Source: Methylococcaceae bacterium UBA659 (GTDB lineage: Bacteria; Pseudomonadota; Gammaproteobacteria; Methylococcales; Methylomonadaceae). Taken from it: a DNA stretch of 6,325 nt. Under the pieces are notes generated by a model that saw only the letters and a list, made by a program, of their open reading frames with translations, had not been told where the DNA came from and did no database searches. The stretch's first letter is position 1. Every line of letters starts with the position of its first letter. Where the stretch lies: contig DBNZ01000125.1 in assembly GCA_002299495.1 (NCBI GenBank), forward strand, positions 24,112-30,436, read 5' to 3'. Both the position numbers and the translations under genes were made by a program. Positions 1-5,767 of this stretch are shown here, piece after piece.

Positions 1-52
1 TGCAGTACGATTAGAACGGTATTCCCTAGCTTTTTGGGCTGTAGAAGATAAC

Positions 53-58
53 TATAAT
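53..58 (+). promoter_or_regulatory. Probable -10 box of the promoter for the gene at 80-592
   Basis: A perfect sigma-70 -10 hexamer (TATAAT) lies 21 bp before the ATG at position 80. No good -35 hexamer lies at the usual 16-18 bp distance; only T-rich sequence around 30-36 is there, so a -35 element is weak or absent. A transcript starting near 65 would have a leader of about 15 nt that contains the ribosome binding site. The role is inferred from sequence alone. Confidence 0.45.
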
Positions 59-67
59 AATTACCTA

Positions 68-74
68 GTGAGGA
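68..74 (+). promoter_or_regulatory. Ribosome binding site that fixes the start at the ATG of position 80
   Basis: GTGAGGA ends 5 nt before the ATG at 80 and works as a Shine-Dalgarno sequence. The same GTG could be read in frame as an earlier start (position 68), but it would then lie inside the only good ribosome binding site, and no other site precedes it. The ATG at 80 is therefore the better start. Confidence 0.6.
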
Positions 75-79
75 TAAAA

Positions 80-592
80 ATGAGCAGCTCAGAAAATGAA
101 AATCAACCAGTAACCGAAGAAAATAAGCAACAGCCTGATTTGAAAGCCGTTGCAGGACCGGCCAGTAACGTTTTAGCGACTGTAATGAAAATGAAAGATG
201 AGCATCCAAAATTATTTTTTGGTGTTATTGGCGGTGTATTGGTGGTTATCATCTTACTCATGACGACTGGCGGAAGAGACTCTTCCCCAGCGGCAAAATT
301 AGCCATAAAAGAACTAACCGCTGGCCAGCGCTATGTCCTTAAAAGTGCAAATGCTTATGATCCCTTGTCAACCGTGCGTTTAGTTTCTACCCCGGGTACC
401 ATTGCGGCTTACGATGACACCGAGGCCGCCGATAGAAGCGGTGCTTGCCAACGCATGGCTCAAGGGACGCCAGTCACGGCCTTGGAATTTGCCGATGCTT
501 ATGGTAAAAAAAATACCTATGTAAAAGTACGCATTGAAGAAGGTGAATGCAAAGGGAATACTGGTTGGGCTTTGGCTATAGATGTTAAATAA
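80..592 (+). CDS. Hypothetical single-pass membrane protein, 170 aa
   Basis: I do not recognise a named family. The protein starts with a polar, Glu/Gln/Asn-rich segment without a signal peptide (residues 1-25). One strongly hydrophobic stretch at about 45-62 (LFFGVIGGVLVVIILLMT) is preceded by charged residues. A soluble domain of about 105 residues follows, rich in short beta-type segments and ending in GWALAIDVK. The order N-in, one helix, extracytoplasmic C-domain is likely. The C-domain has two cysteines (C123, C157) that could form a disulphide in the periplasm, and its length and strand pattern resemble SH3-like modules; both points are inferences. The gene has its own -10 box and ribosome binding site and seems monocistronic, with decayed tRNA sequence beginning 5 bp after its stop. 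The longer GTG start at 68 is possible but disfavoured. Confidence 0.75.
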   Translation: MSSSENENQPVTEENKQQPDLKAVAGPASNVLATVMKMKDEHPKLFFGVIGGVLVVIILLMTTGGRDSSPAAKLAIKELTAGQRYVLKSANAYDPLSTVRLVSTPGTIAAYDDTEAADRSGACQRMAQGTPVTALEFADAYGKKNTYVKVRIEEGECKGNTGWALAIDVK

Positions 593-596
593 GCAT

Positions 597-645
597 TGAC
601 CCTAATGGCTGGGGTCGTGAGTTCGAATCTCATTTCCCCGCGCCA
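597..645 (+). pseudogene. Decayed tRNA-Gly, 3' half only
   Basis: Positions 611-633 match the variable loop and T-arm of a bacterial tRNA: GGGTC, stem GTGAG (617-621), loop TTCGAAT (622-628), stem CTCAT (629-633). The 3' acceptor strand and CCA end at 645. The T-arm and acceptor resemble tRNA-Gly(GCC) as I remember it, with one extra C in the acceptor strand (12 nt after the T-stem instead of 11) and G instead of U at the discriminator. An anticodon-arm remnant TGACC (597-601) is present, but the loop and the 3' side of the stem are damaged and no GCC anticodon survives. The 5' half (acceptor, D-arm) is not recognisable; its place is taken by the end of the upstream gene. A decayed gene is the simplest reading. 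A tRNA 3' end left as an integration scar (att site) is the alternative. Confidence 0.6.
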
Positions 646-659
646 AACAATTTAAAAAG

Positions 660-681
660 CCGCGTAAATCGCGGTTTTTTT
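660..681 (+). terminator. Rho-independent terminator after the tRNA-Gly remnant
   Basis: The stem CCGCG/CGCGG (660-664 and 670-674) has a 5-nt loop TAAAT and is followed by seven Ts (675-681). An A-run precedes the stem, so it could also work weakly on the other strand. It would end transcripts coming from the gene at 80-592 and from the former tRNA-Gly. Confidence 0.75.
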
Positions 682-691
682 ATTTCAGATT

Positions 692-765
692 GGCTGCGTA
701 GAAAAATAGTTATGCAGTGGCCTGCAAAGCCATCTATGCCGGTTCGATAACAATTGCAACAGCAC
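692..765 (+). pseudogene. Decayed tRNA-Cys (anticodon GCA)
   Basis: The layout of tRNA-Cys is readable. The 5' acceptor strand GGCTGCG is at 692-698, and a D-region ends in TTATGC (710-715). An intact anticodon arm follows: stem GTGGC/GCCAT around loop CTGCAAA, anticodon GCA. Then come variable loop CTAT, T-stem 5' strand GCCGG (738-742) and loop TTCGATA. The 3' end is ruined: the partner of GCCGG should be CCGGC but reads ACAAT, the 3' acceptor strand TGCAACA pairs at only about 5 of 7 positions, and no CCA follows. The D-stem is also broken (GAA facing TGC). Such a tRNA should not be processed or charged, so I call it a pseudogene. It follows the Gly remnant in the order known from glyW-cysT-type operons. 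The 3' boundary is approximate. Confidence 0.65.
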
Positions 766-768
766 ACA

Positions 769-801
769 AACCCGCAAGCTGTCCAGCTTAGCGGGTTTTT
801 T
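769..801 (+). terminator. Strong rho-independent terminator after the tRNA-Cys remnant
   Basis: A long stem, AACCCGC-AAGCTG paired with CAGCTT-A-GCGGGTT (769-781 with 784-797), has a 2-nt TC spacer, one bulged A at 790 and a T-run at 796-801. It is better preserved than the tRNA ahead of it and closes the former tRNA operon. Confidence 0.8.
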
Positions 802-839
802 ATGGTCCAGCGAAGCACAACAAAATCTATTTACATACG

Positions 840-860
840 GGTATAACATTCCGGTATAAC
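840..860. repeat. Two direct copies of GGTATAAC, 13 bp apart
   Basis: GGTATAAC occurs at 840-847 and again at 853-860. No gene start lies close by on either strand, so an operator role has no support. The rest of 802-942 holds no gene or RNA that I can support; it is the flank between the tRNA terminator and the IS end. Confidence 0.3.
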
Positions 861-942
861 GCTTCACTACCCACATGAGTTATCCCAATGCCACTATCAG
901 ACACCGCTTGCAAGAACGCCCACAAACACGCCAAAGCCTCGG

Positions 943-969
943 TGTAAGGTACTCCCCATTGTCTAGACC
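943..969 (-). repeat. Probable right terminal inverted repeat of an IS3-family element
   Basis: Just outside the transposase stop codon, the plus strand begins TGTAAGGTACTCCCC and continues into GTCTAGACC. IS3-family ends commonly begin with TG, carry a run of C/G a few bases in, and sit immediately next to the stop of the transposase gene, as here. The matching left end is absent from the window, so the element is truncated and I could not confirm the end by pairing. Confidence 0.4.
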
Positions 970-1347
970 AAAATCTCATAAACACAGATAGAAGCCGGTT
1001 GATAAAAATGGGTTGTTTCATCCTTTTCATAACGCCTCCCTAAATACACCTCAGCCGGTGTCCGATGGTCCAACGATTGATGTAAACGTTCATGGTTATA
1101 AAAATGAAAGAAATCCCTCAACCCTAGCCATGTTTCCTGGACGGTGTGCCTATCCTGCAAGTACACATGCTCATACTTGACAGTCCTCCACGACTGCATG
1201 GATGCATACCCTCTAGGGCATAAAGGAGGTAGGGCACCAACAGTAGGCGCTTTAGGCGACGCAGGAGCGGTTGCCGAGAGCCGCTCGACAAAAATATTGT
1301 CCAATGCCCGGCCGCGCCCGTAAGCCACAAGCTCACTCTCCCCCAGG
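963..1347 (-). pseudogene. IS3-family transposase (OrfB), C-terminal remnant interrupted by a repeat
   Basis: The minus strand encodes the end of an IS3-family DDE transposase (rve integrase core). GRALDNIFVERL carries the region of the catalytic glutamate. WRTVKYEHVYL and FYNHERLHQSLDHRTPAEVY are typical family motifs that follow, and the reading frame stops at 963-965. The N-terminal part, OrfA, and both catalytic aspartates are missing; family resemblance is lost just upstream of GRALDN, and the piece is cut at 1347/1348 by a palindromic element. Between ERL and WRTV the frame holds 29 foreign residues (18-46 counted from the GTG at 1328), encoded by an inserted hairpin-rich repeat of exactly 87 nt, so the frame stays open. 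The protein cannot be an active transposase. A relative of this piece lies at 2529-2606 in the opposite orientation. Confidence 0.85.
1191..1277 (-). repeat. 87-bp hairpin-rich repeat inserted inside the transposase remnant
   Basis: These bases have no counterpart in IS3-family transposases and split the motif ERL-WRTV. They contain several small palindromes: TGCAT/ATGCA (1195-1206), CCCT/AGGG (1209-1218), and GAGCGG (1265-1270) pairing with CCGCTC (1281-1286). The last pair reaches across the insert edge into transposase codons. A REP- or MITE-like intergenic repeat is the likely nature. No flanking target duplication is clear, and the right edge is ambiguous by a few bases because of the palindrome across it. 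Confidence 0.6.
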
Positions 1348-1464
1348 GCATAAGTATCTACAAAAGTTTTGTAACTATTTGATATTAATGATATTTTCTT
1401 AATAGCAACTATTGATAAATAGCAATAAAATCAATCTGTTGTAAAGTTGTGTAGATACTTATGC
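1348..1464. mobile_element. 117-bp AT-rich palindromic element with 15-bp terminal inverted repeats (MITE-like)
   Basis: GCATAAGTATCTACA (1348-1362) is repeated perfectly in inverted form at 1450-1464. Inward, the resemblance continues imperfectly for some 45 bp on each side, with ATTTGATATTAATGATATT matching ATTGATTTTATTGCTATTT from the other end. Most of the element could therefore fold into one long hairpin. It is much richer in A+T than its neighbours, has no coding capacity, and lies exactly where the transposase remnant ends and the hsdR remnant begins. These are the traits of a non-autonomous element (MITE). I see no clear target duplication (at most AG on both sides) and cannot name the parent transposase or recombinase. 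Confidence 0.6.
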
Positions 1465-1465
1465 A

Positions 1466-2356
1466 GTGAGAGGGGACTTAATCAGCACGGGCGGTCATGG
1501 CCTATTGGCGAAAACCGCCAGCCATGTGCTGGGCATCAAAGAAGGCAAAAAACGTTTTTGCGATACCGCTCTGGCGATGTCCAAAGCCTTCACGTTATGC
1601 TGCACCCTGGATGAAGCCAAGGCTGAGCGGGAAGAAGTGGCTTTTTTCCAAGCCGTTAAGGTGTTGCTGACCAAGAAAGAGATCAGCGGCAAAAAGAAAA
1701 CCAATGAAGAACGCGAATTGGCCATCCGCCAGATCATCGGCTCGGCGGTAGTGTCCGAAGAAGTCGTGGATATTTTTAACGCTGTTGGTTTGGATAAACC
1801 CAATATCGGCATTCTCGACCAGGATTTTCTCAACGATGTCCGCAACCTGCCGGAACGCAACCTTGCGGTGGAACTGCTGGAACGCTTGCTGGAGGGCGAA
1901 ATAAAAGTCCGATTCGCCAGCAATATCGTCCAGCAACATAAATTCTCGGAATTGCTGACTAATGTCATCCTCCGTTACCAGAACCGCTCCATTGAAACCG
2001 CGCAGGTGATTGAAGAGCTGATCCAAATGGCGAAAAAATTCAAGGAAGCAGCGGAGCGTGGTGCTGACTTGGGGCTTAACAATGATGAACTGGCCTTTTA
2101 CGATGCCTTGGCGAATAACGAAGAATCCGTCCGTGAACTCGGTGACGAGACCCTGAAAAAAATTTCCCATGAACTGGCTGAGAATCTACGCAAAAATGTC
2201 AGCGTCGATTGGTCGGTGCGGGAAAGCGTAAGGGGCAGCTTACGGCTGATGGTGAAACGAATATTACGCAAATACAAATACTCGCCAGGAAAACAGGAAG
2301 AAGCCGTGCAACTGGTATTGGAACAGGCGGAGAGTTTGAGTGCGGAGTGGGGGTAG
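1466..2356 (+). pseudogene. hsdR: Type I restriction endonuclease subunit R, C-terminal remnant (296 codons, open)
   Basis: Residues from about 26 to 296 look like the C-terminal helical region of HsdR (T1RH-like C-terminal family, formerly DUF3387). Features are GKKRF and LSKAF-like helices at 28-43, FFQAV at 60-64, QNRSIETAQVIEELI at 172-186, LNNDELAFYDAL at 204-215, and the closing block DWSVRESVRGSLRLMVKRILRKY at 248-270 with VLEQAE. In whole HsdR proteins (about 800-1,050 aa) this region docks onto the HsdM/HsdS methylase. The PD-(D/E)XK nuclease and the SF2 motor domains are absent, so no cutting or translocation is possible. A GTG at 1466 is the first start after an in-frame stop at 1442 and has no ribosome binding site; the next in-frame ATG is codon 38. 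No hsdM or hsdS is nearby. The frame itself is undamaged, which suggests recent truncation or a retained fragment. Confidence 0.8.
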
Positions 2357-2503
2357 TCTTGGTTGGTTGTGTGCAAACTACTATTATCTGCAGGTGGCTA
2401 CGAATCTCATCAGGGTATCCTCAACACGGTATATTTTTATGGTCAATCCTAGCTAGTTAATAGTGGGACTAAACAAATAGTTTGCTGGGCAAAGCGCTGC
2501 GCT

Positions 2504-2528
2504 GCATTCGGCAATGCCCTAGAAGTCG
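2504..2528 (+). repeat. Degenerate copy of the hairpin repeat next to the second transposase relic
   Basis: A small hairpin GCATT-CGGC-AATGC (2504-2517) runs into TGCCCTAGA (2515-2523) and AGTCG (2524-2528), directly ahead of the transposase codons for WRTV. The 87-bp repeat in the other relic also carries TGCCCTAGA on the same side and ends in AGTCG at the same transposase codon, but has 16 further bases between the two. This copy is shorter and its upstream limit is unclear. The stretch 2357-2503 ahead of it holds no gene, RNA or strong repeat that I can see. Confidence 0.5.
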
Positions 2529-2606
2529 TGGCGCACGGTCAAGTATGAGCAGGTGTACTTGCAGGATAGGCACACCGCCTAGAAAACCTGGCTAGGGTTA
2601 AGGGAT
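2529..2606 (+). pseudogene. Second IS3-family transposase relic, inverted relative to the first
   Basis: The plus strand reads WRTVKYEQVYLQDRHTA, a stop (TAG at 2580-2582), then KTWLGLRD. This is the same segment as residues 47-72 of the minus-strand remnant (1113-1190). By my count 69 of 78 bases agree. After LRD the resemblance fades quickly, and the later family block (YNHERLHQSL) is gone. It is a short dead fragment. Together with the first relic it brackets the hsdR remnant, both pieces reading outward. Confidence 0.8.
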
Positions 2607-2646
2607 GTATTTCTTCACCGCCCATGCCGTCTCGTCCGCTTGCAAA

Positions 2647-2685
2647 AAATTTAAAAGCTTAACCATCGAGTTATAGAGAATGGTT
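2647..2685 (-). terminator. Possible weak terminator after pepN
   Basis: On the minus strand, AACCAT and ATGGTT (2680-2685 and 2661-2666) can pair around a 13-nt loop, followed by AAGCTTTTAAATTTTTT. The stem is short, the loop is large and the T-run is broken, so this is a weak candidate. It lies 46 bp beyond the pepN stop and is the only hairpin with a T-tract that I see there. The remaining bases between 2607 and 2730 show nothing else. Confidence 0.3.
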
Positions 2686-2730
2686 TCTGATCGCTCGTAA
2701 ACGTTTTTGGTTTTAGCAGACAATCCCTTC

Positions 2731-5376
2731 CTAAATCAGGCTCTTACCCGCCACCTCATAAACATCCCTAGAAACATCCGGCAGGGCGATTATCCGTTCC
2801 AATTGGGCCTTCATCAACGCTTGCCGGTTGGGGTCGAAGCGCCGCCACTGGGTCAAGGCGCTGGTCATGCGGGCGGCGACCTGCGGATTGATGGCGTTCA
2901 GGGCGACGATCTGGTCGGCCAAGATTTGGTAGCCTTGGCCACCTATGGCATGGAAATGCAGCGGGTTGGCTTGGCTGAAGCCGCCGATCAACGCCCGCAC
3001 CCGGTTCGGCGTTTTTAGATCGAAATCGGGATGCCGCAACAAAGTCTGCACGGTGGCCAACGCCCCTGGCATCGGGCTGGCCGCTTGCAGGGCAAACCAT
3101 TTGTCGACCACCAAGGCCTCGTGCCGCCATTGCCGGTAGAAATCGTCCAACGACTGCTTGCGGGCATAATGCGGATTGTTGACCATTGCCGCCAACGCCG
3201 CCAGTTGGTCGGTCATGTTCTTGGCTTTCTTAAATTGCTGATACGCCCAATTTTTCAACGCCAGGTCATCTAGGCAAACCAAATAGCCCAGGCAGGTATT
3301 TTTTATCCGCCGCCGGCCTATCGCGCCGACGTCAAAGCGGCCGGATTCATCTTTATGGTGGTTCAAATACAAAGTTTGGAACTGGGGCTGCAAGGCTTCC
3401 GCTAAGGTGCGTTTGACGAACTCGCGGGCAGCATGGATGGCGACCACGTCGACCACCGCCATCCATTCCGCCAAATAGGTTTCTGACGGCAAGTCGAGCA
3501 ACAAGGCAAAATAGGAAAGGTCATCCCATGGCGCGGTCAGGACTCGCTTGAAGGCGTCAATCAACAAGGGGTTTAGCTTCAATTCGCGGCCTTGTTGAAC
3601 ATCGGCCACCAAACCGAGGATGGTTTGCACCAACCACGATTGCCCAGACTCCCAGCGGTTGAAGCTGTCGCTATCATGCGCCAACAAGAACGCCAGTTCG
3701 TCCAGATTGGGCGCTTGCTCCCATTTCACGGGCGCCGAGAACCCTCGCAATACAGAAACCACAGGTTGGCTGGTCAGGCCCTCAAACACAAACTGTTGTT
3801 CCGTTCCGGTCAACTGCAAGACCGTCTCGTCACAGGTTTCGCCGCCTTGCAAACGGCAAGGCGCGGCGGAACCGTCGGGGTAAATTAATCCCACTTTGAC
3901 GGGGATGTGCAAGGCTTGCTTGACTGGTTGCCCAGGTGTCGGCGGGCATTGCTGGGTCAGGGTTAAGGCCAGGGTTTGTTGTCCTGGATCGTAATGTTGC
4001 GCCACTTTCAAAACCGGGGTTCCGGCTTGGTGGTACCAGCGGCGGAATTGGGTCAAATCGACGCCGTTGGCGTCTTCCATCGCCTTGACGAAATCGTCGC
4101 AGGTGACGGCCTGGCCGTCATGGCGCTCGAAATACAAATCGCTGCCCTTGCGGAAACCGTCTGCACCCAGCAGGGTATGCAGCATCCTGACCACTTCAGC
4201 GCCTTTTTCGTATACGGTGACGGTGTAGAAGTTATTGATTTCAATGTAGGAATCAGGTCTGACCGGGTGCGCCAACGGCCCTGCGTCCTCGGCAAACTGG
4301 CGGGTACGCAACAGATTCACGTCTTCGATGCGCTTGACCGCCTTGGAAGTGCGGTCGCCGCTGAACTCTTGGTCGCGGAATACGGTGAAGCCTTCTTTCA
4401 GGCTTAACTGGAACCAATCGCGGCAGGTGATGCGGTTGCCGGTCCAGTTGTGAAAATACTCATGCGCGATCACGCCTTCGATGTGTGCGTAATCGGCGTC
4501 GGTGGCGGTGTCGGGGCGGGCCAGCACGAACTTGGTGTTGAAAATGTTCAAGCCTTTGTTTTCCATCGCGCCCATGTTGAAATGGCTGACCGCGACGATC
4601 ATGTACAAATCCAGGTCGTACTCGCGGCCATAGACTTGCTCGTCCCAACGCATGGCGTTTTTCAACGATTGCAGGGCGTGGCCGCATTTGTCGGTGTCAT
4701 CCGGCTCGACGAAAATTTGCAACCGGATGTCGCGGCCGGATTGGGTAGTAAAACTGTCTGCGACGCATCCTAACCGCCCGGCCACTAACGCGAACAAATA
4801 GCAAGGTTTGGCGAACGGGTCTTCCCAAGTTACCCAATGGCGGCCATCGTCCAATTCGCCACGCGCAACCGGGTTACCGTTGGACAACAGCACCGGGTAA
4901 CGGCCTTTGTCGCCGGTTAAGGTGGTGGTGAATTTCGCCATCACGTCGGGCCGATCCAAGTAATAGGTGATTTTCCTAAAGCCTTCCGCCTCGCATTGGG
5001 TGCAGAGCATGCCGTTGGACAAATACAAACCTTCCAGAGCGGTGTTGGCCTTAGGATGGATGAAGTGGCTGATGGTGACGGTGAACTCGCTTTGTTGCGG
5101 TACGGCCGGGATGGCTAGGCTATCTGGGTTTTGCATGAATTGGCAGGTGCCTAATTCCGCATCGTTCAACGCCACGCCGAGCAATTCTAGGTTTTCCCCC
5201 GCCAGCACCAAAGGCGCGTCCTTATTCTGACTAGCAGGGTTACGGCTGATAACCAACCGGGAATCCACTTGTGTGCGTTCTTCGTCAAGCTGGATGTCCA
5301 AGGCCACGGCATGGATTAGGTAATCCGGTGCGGCGTAGTCTTTCAGGTAGATGGTCTGGGGAGTGGCTGCTGTCAT
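2731..5376 (-). CDS. pepN: Aminopeptidase N (M1 family zinc metallopeptidase), 881 aa
   Basis: This cytoplasmic zinc exopeptidase removes N-terminal residues from peptides in the late steps of protein turnover. In order it has a beta-sandwich N-domain (about 1-200), the thermolysin-like catalytic domain (about 205-460), a small Ig-like domain (about 460-560) and a helical C-domain to the end. All key residues are present: GAMEN at 269-273, HEYFH at 305-309 with Zn ligands H305 and H309, catalytic E306, third ligand E328 eighteen residues further, and Tyr389 in TVYEKG. E129 and E272 match the N-terminus-binding glutamates of E. coli PepN (121, 264) at a constant offset of 8. E. coli PepN is 870 aa, so the length is normal. 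I chose the ATG at 5376, with AGGT as ribosome binding site, over an in-frame TTG at 5409 that would lie inside the upstream gene. The start is 4 bp after the DUF423 stop, so translation is probably coupled. Confidence 0.97.
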   Translation of the reverse strand: MTAATPQTIYLKDYAAPDYLIHAVALDIQLDEERTQVDSRLVISRNPASQNKDAPLVLAGENLELLGVALNDAELGTCQFMQNPDSLAIPAVPQQSEFTVTISHFIHPKANTALEGLYLSNGMLCTQCEAEGFRKITYYLDRPDVMAKFTTTLTGDKGRYPVLLSNGNPVARGELDDGRHWVTWEDPFAKPCYLFALVAGRLGCVADSFTTQSGRDIRLQIFVEPDDTDKCGHALQSLKNAMRWDEQVYGREYDLDLYMIVAVSHFNMGAMENKGLNIFNTKFVLARPDTATDADYAHIEGVIAHEYFHNWTGNRITCRDWFQLSLKEGFTVFRDQEFSGDRTSKAVKRIEDVNLLRTRQFAEDAGPLAHPVRPDSYIEINNFYTVTVYEKGAEVVRMLHTLLGADGFRKGSDLYFERHDGQAVTCDDFVKAMEDANGVDLTQFRRWYHQAGTPVLKVAQHYDPGQQTLALTLTQQCPPTPGQPVKQALHIPVKVGLIYPDGSAAPCRLQGGETCDETVLQLTGTEQQFVFEGLTSQPVVSVLRGFSAPVKWEQAPNLDELAFLLAHDSDSFNRWESGQSWLVQTILGLVADVQQGRELKLNPLLIDAFKRVLTAPWDDLSYFALLLDLPSETYLAEWMAVVDVVAIHAAREFVKRTLAEALQPQFQTLYLNHHKDESGRFDVGAIGRRRIKNTCLGYLVCLDDLALKNWAYQQFKKAKNMTDQLAALAAMVNNPHYARKQSLDDFYRQWRHEALVVDKWFALQAASPMPGALATVQTLLRHPDFDLKTPNRVRALIGGFSQANPLHFHAIGGQGYQILADQIVALNAINPQVAARMTSALTQWRRFDPNRQALMKAQLERIIALPDVSRDVYEVAGKSLI

Positions 5377-5380
5377 GGAG

Positions 5381-5767
5381 TTACCTGTTTTTGTTATTTT
5401 GCTGGGCAAACACGGCCAACAGCAACCAAGCCGCCAAAAAGCTGGCCCCGCCGAACGGCGTAATCATGCCCAACTCATTAAGGTTCAATAAAACCAGCAA
5501 ATAGAGACTGCCGGAAAACAACACGATGCCGGTGAACATCAGCCAACCGGCCCAAGCCAGCAGTTTGCTGACGATGGGGGAAAGTGCATGGCCATAGGCG
5601 ATGGCTATCAAACCGAGCGCATGCCACATTTGGTAATTGACGGCGGTCTGGTAAACCGCCAAACGCTCAGGCGTTAACACGGCTTTCAGGCCGTGCGCCC
5701 CAAACGCCCCCATCGCGACGGCGACAAAGGCGCAAACCGCGCCCAACCATAAAAACGGCGACTTCAT
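5381..5767 (-). CDS. DUF423 family (YgdD-like) small inner-membrane protein, 128 aa
   Basis: Four hydrophobic segments lie at about 5-22, 47-60, 68-93 and 104-120. The family hallmarks are present: GAFGAHGL (20-27) near the end of helix 1, YQMWHALGL (45-53), FSGSLY (84-89) and GMITPFGG (100-107). The family is widespread in bacteria and its molecular role is not established. The start chosen is the ATG at 5767, whose ATGA overlaps the moaB stop by 4 bp; a GTG at 5776 would add three residues (MGK) and is less likely. The stop codon (5381-5383) lies within the ribosome binding region of pepN. The gene is thus the middle of a tightly coupled moaB-DUF423-pepN series. Nothing in it is truncated or unusual. 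Confidence 0.92.
   Translation of the reverse strand: MKSPFLWLGAVCAFVAVAMGAFGAHGLKAVLTPERLAVYQTAVNYQMWHALGLIAIAYGHALSPIVSKLLAWAGWLMFTGIVLFSGSLYLLVLLNLNELGMITPFGGASFLAAWLLLAVFAQQNNKNR

Noticed and set aside
827..1030. Minus-strand frame of 67 codons running past the IS end
   Set aside because: It reads through the IS terminal repeat in a frame different from the transposase, with no motif or start signal.
1340..1470. Xer dif-like site (GCATAA and TTATGC arms at 1348 and 1459)
   Set aside because: The arms are the outer ends of a 117-bp palindrome and not separated by the 6-bp core of dif, and the remaining dif arm bases do not match.
1329..1480. CTCACTCTCCCC at the left and AGTGAGAGGGG at the right of the 117-bp element as target duplication or extended inverted repeat
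   Set aside because: They do not align as direct repeats, and as inverted repeats only with shifts; both are low-complexity, so chance is likely.
1495..2170. Long minus-strand frames opposite the hsdR remnant
   Set aside because: They are antisense shadows; the plus-strand frame carries the conserved HsdR blocks.
943..2620. Intact composite transposon carrying hsdR
   Set aside because: Both transposase pieces are C-terminal fragments without catalytic aspartates, one has a stop, and only one possible IS end is visible.
3592..4773. Long open frames on the plus strand opposite pepN (for example 3592-3888, 3976-4407, 4450-4773)
   Set aside because: They mirror the codon bias of the strongly conserved pepN, have no ribosome binding sites and no recognisable domains.
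5377..5409. Longer PepN start at a TTG (892 aa)
   Set aside because: The extra 11 residues lie inside the end of the DUF423 gene, and the ATG at 5376 has its own ribosome binding site and fits the usual N-terminus of the family.
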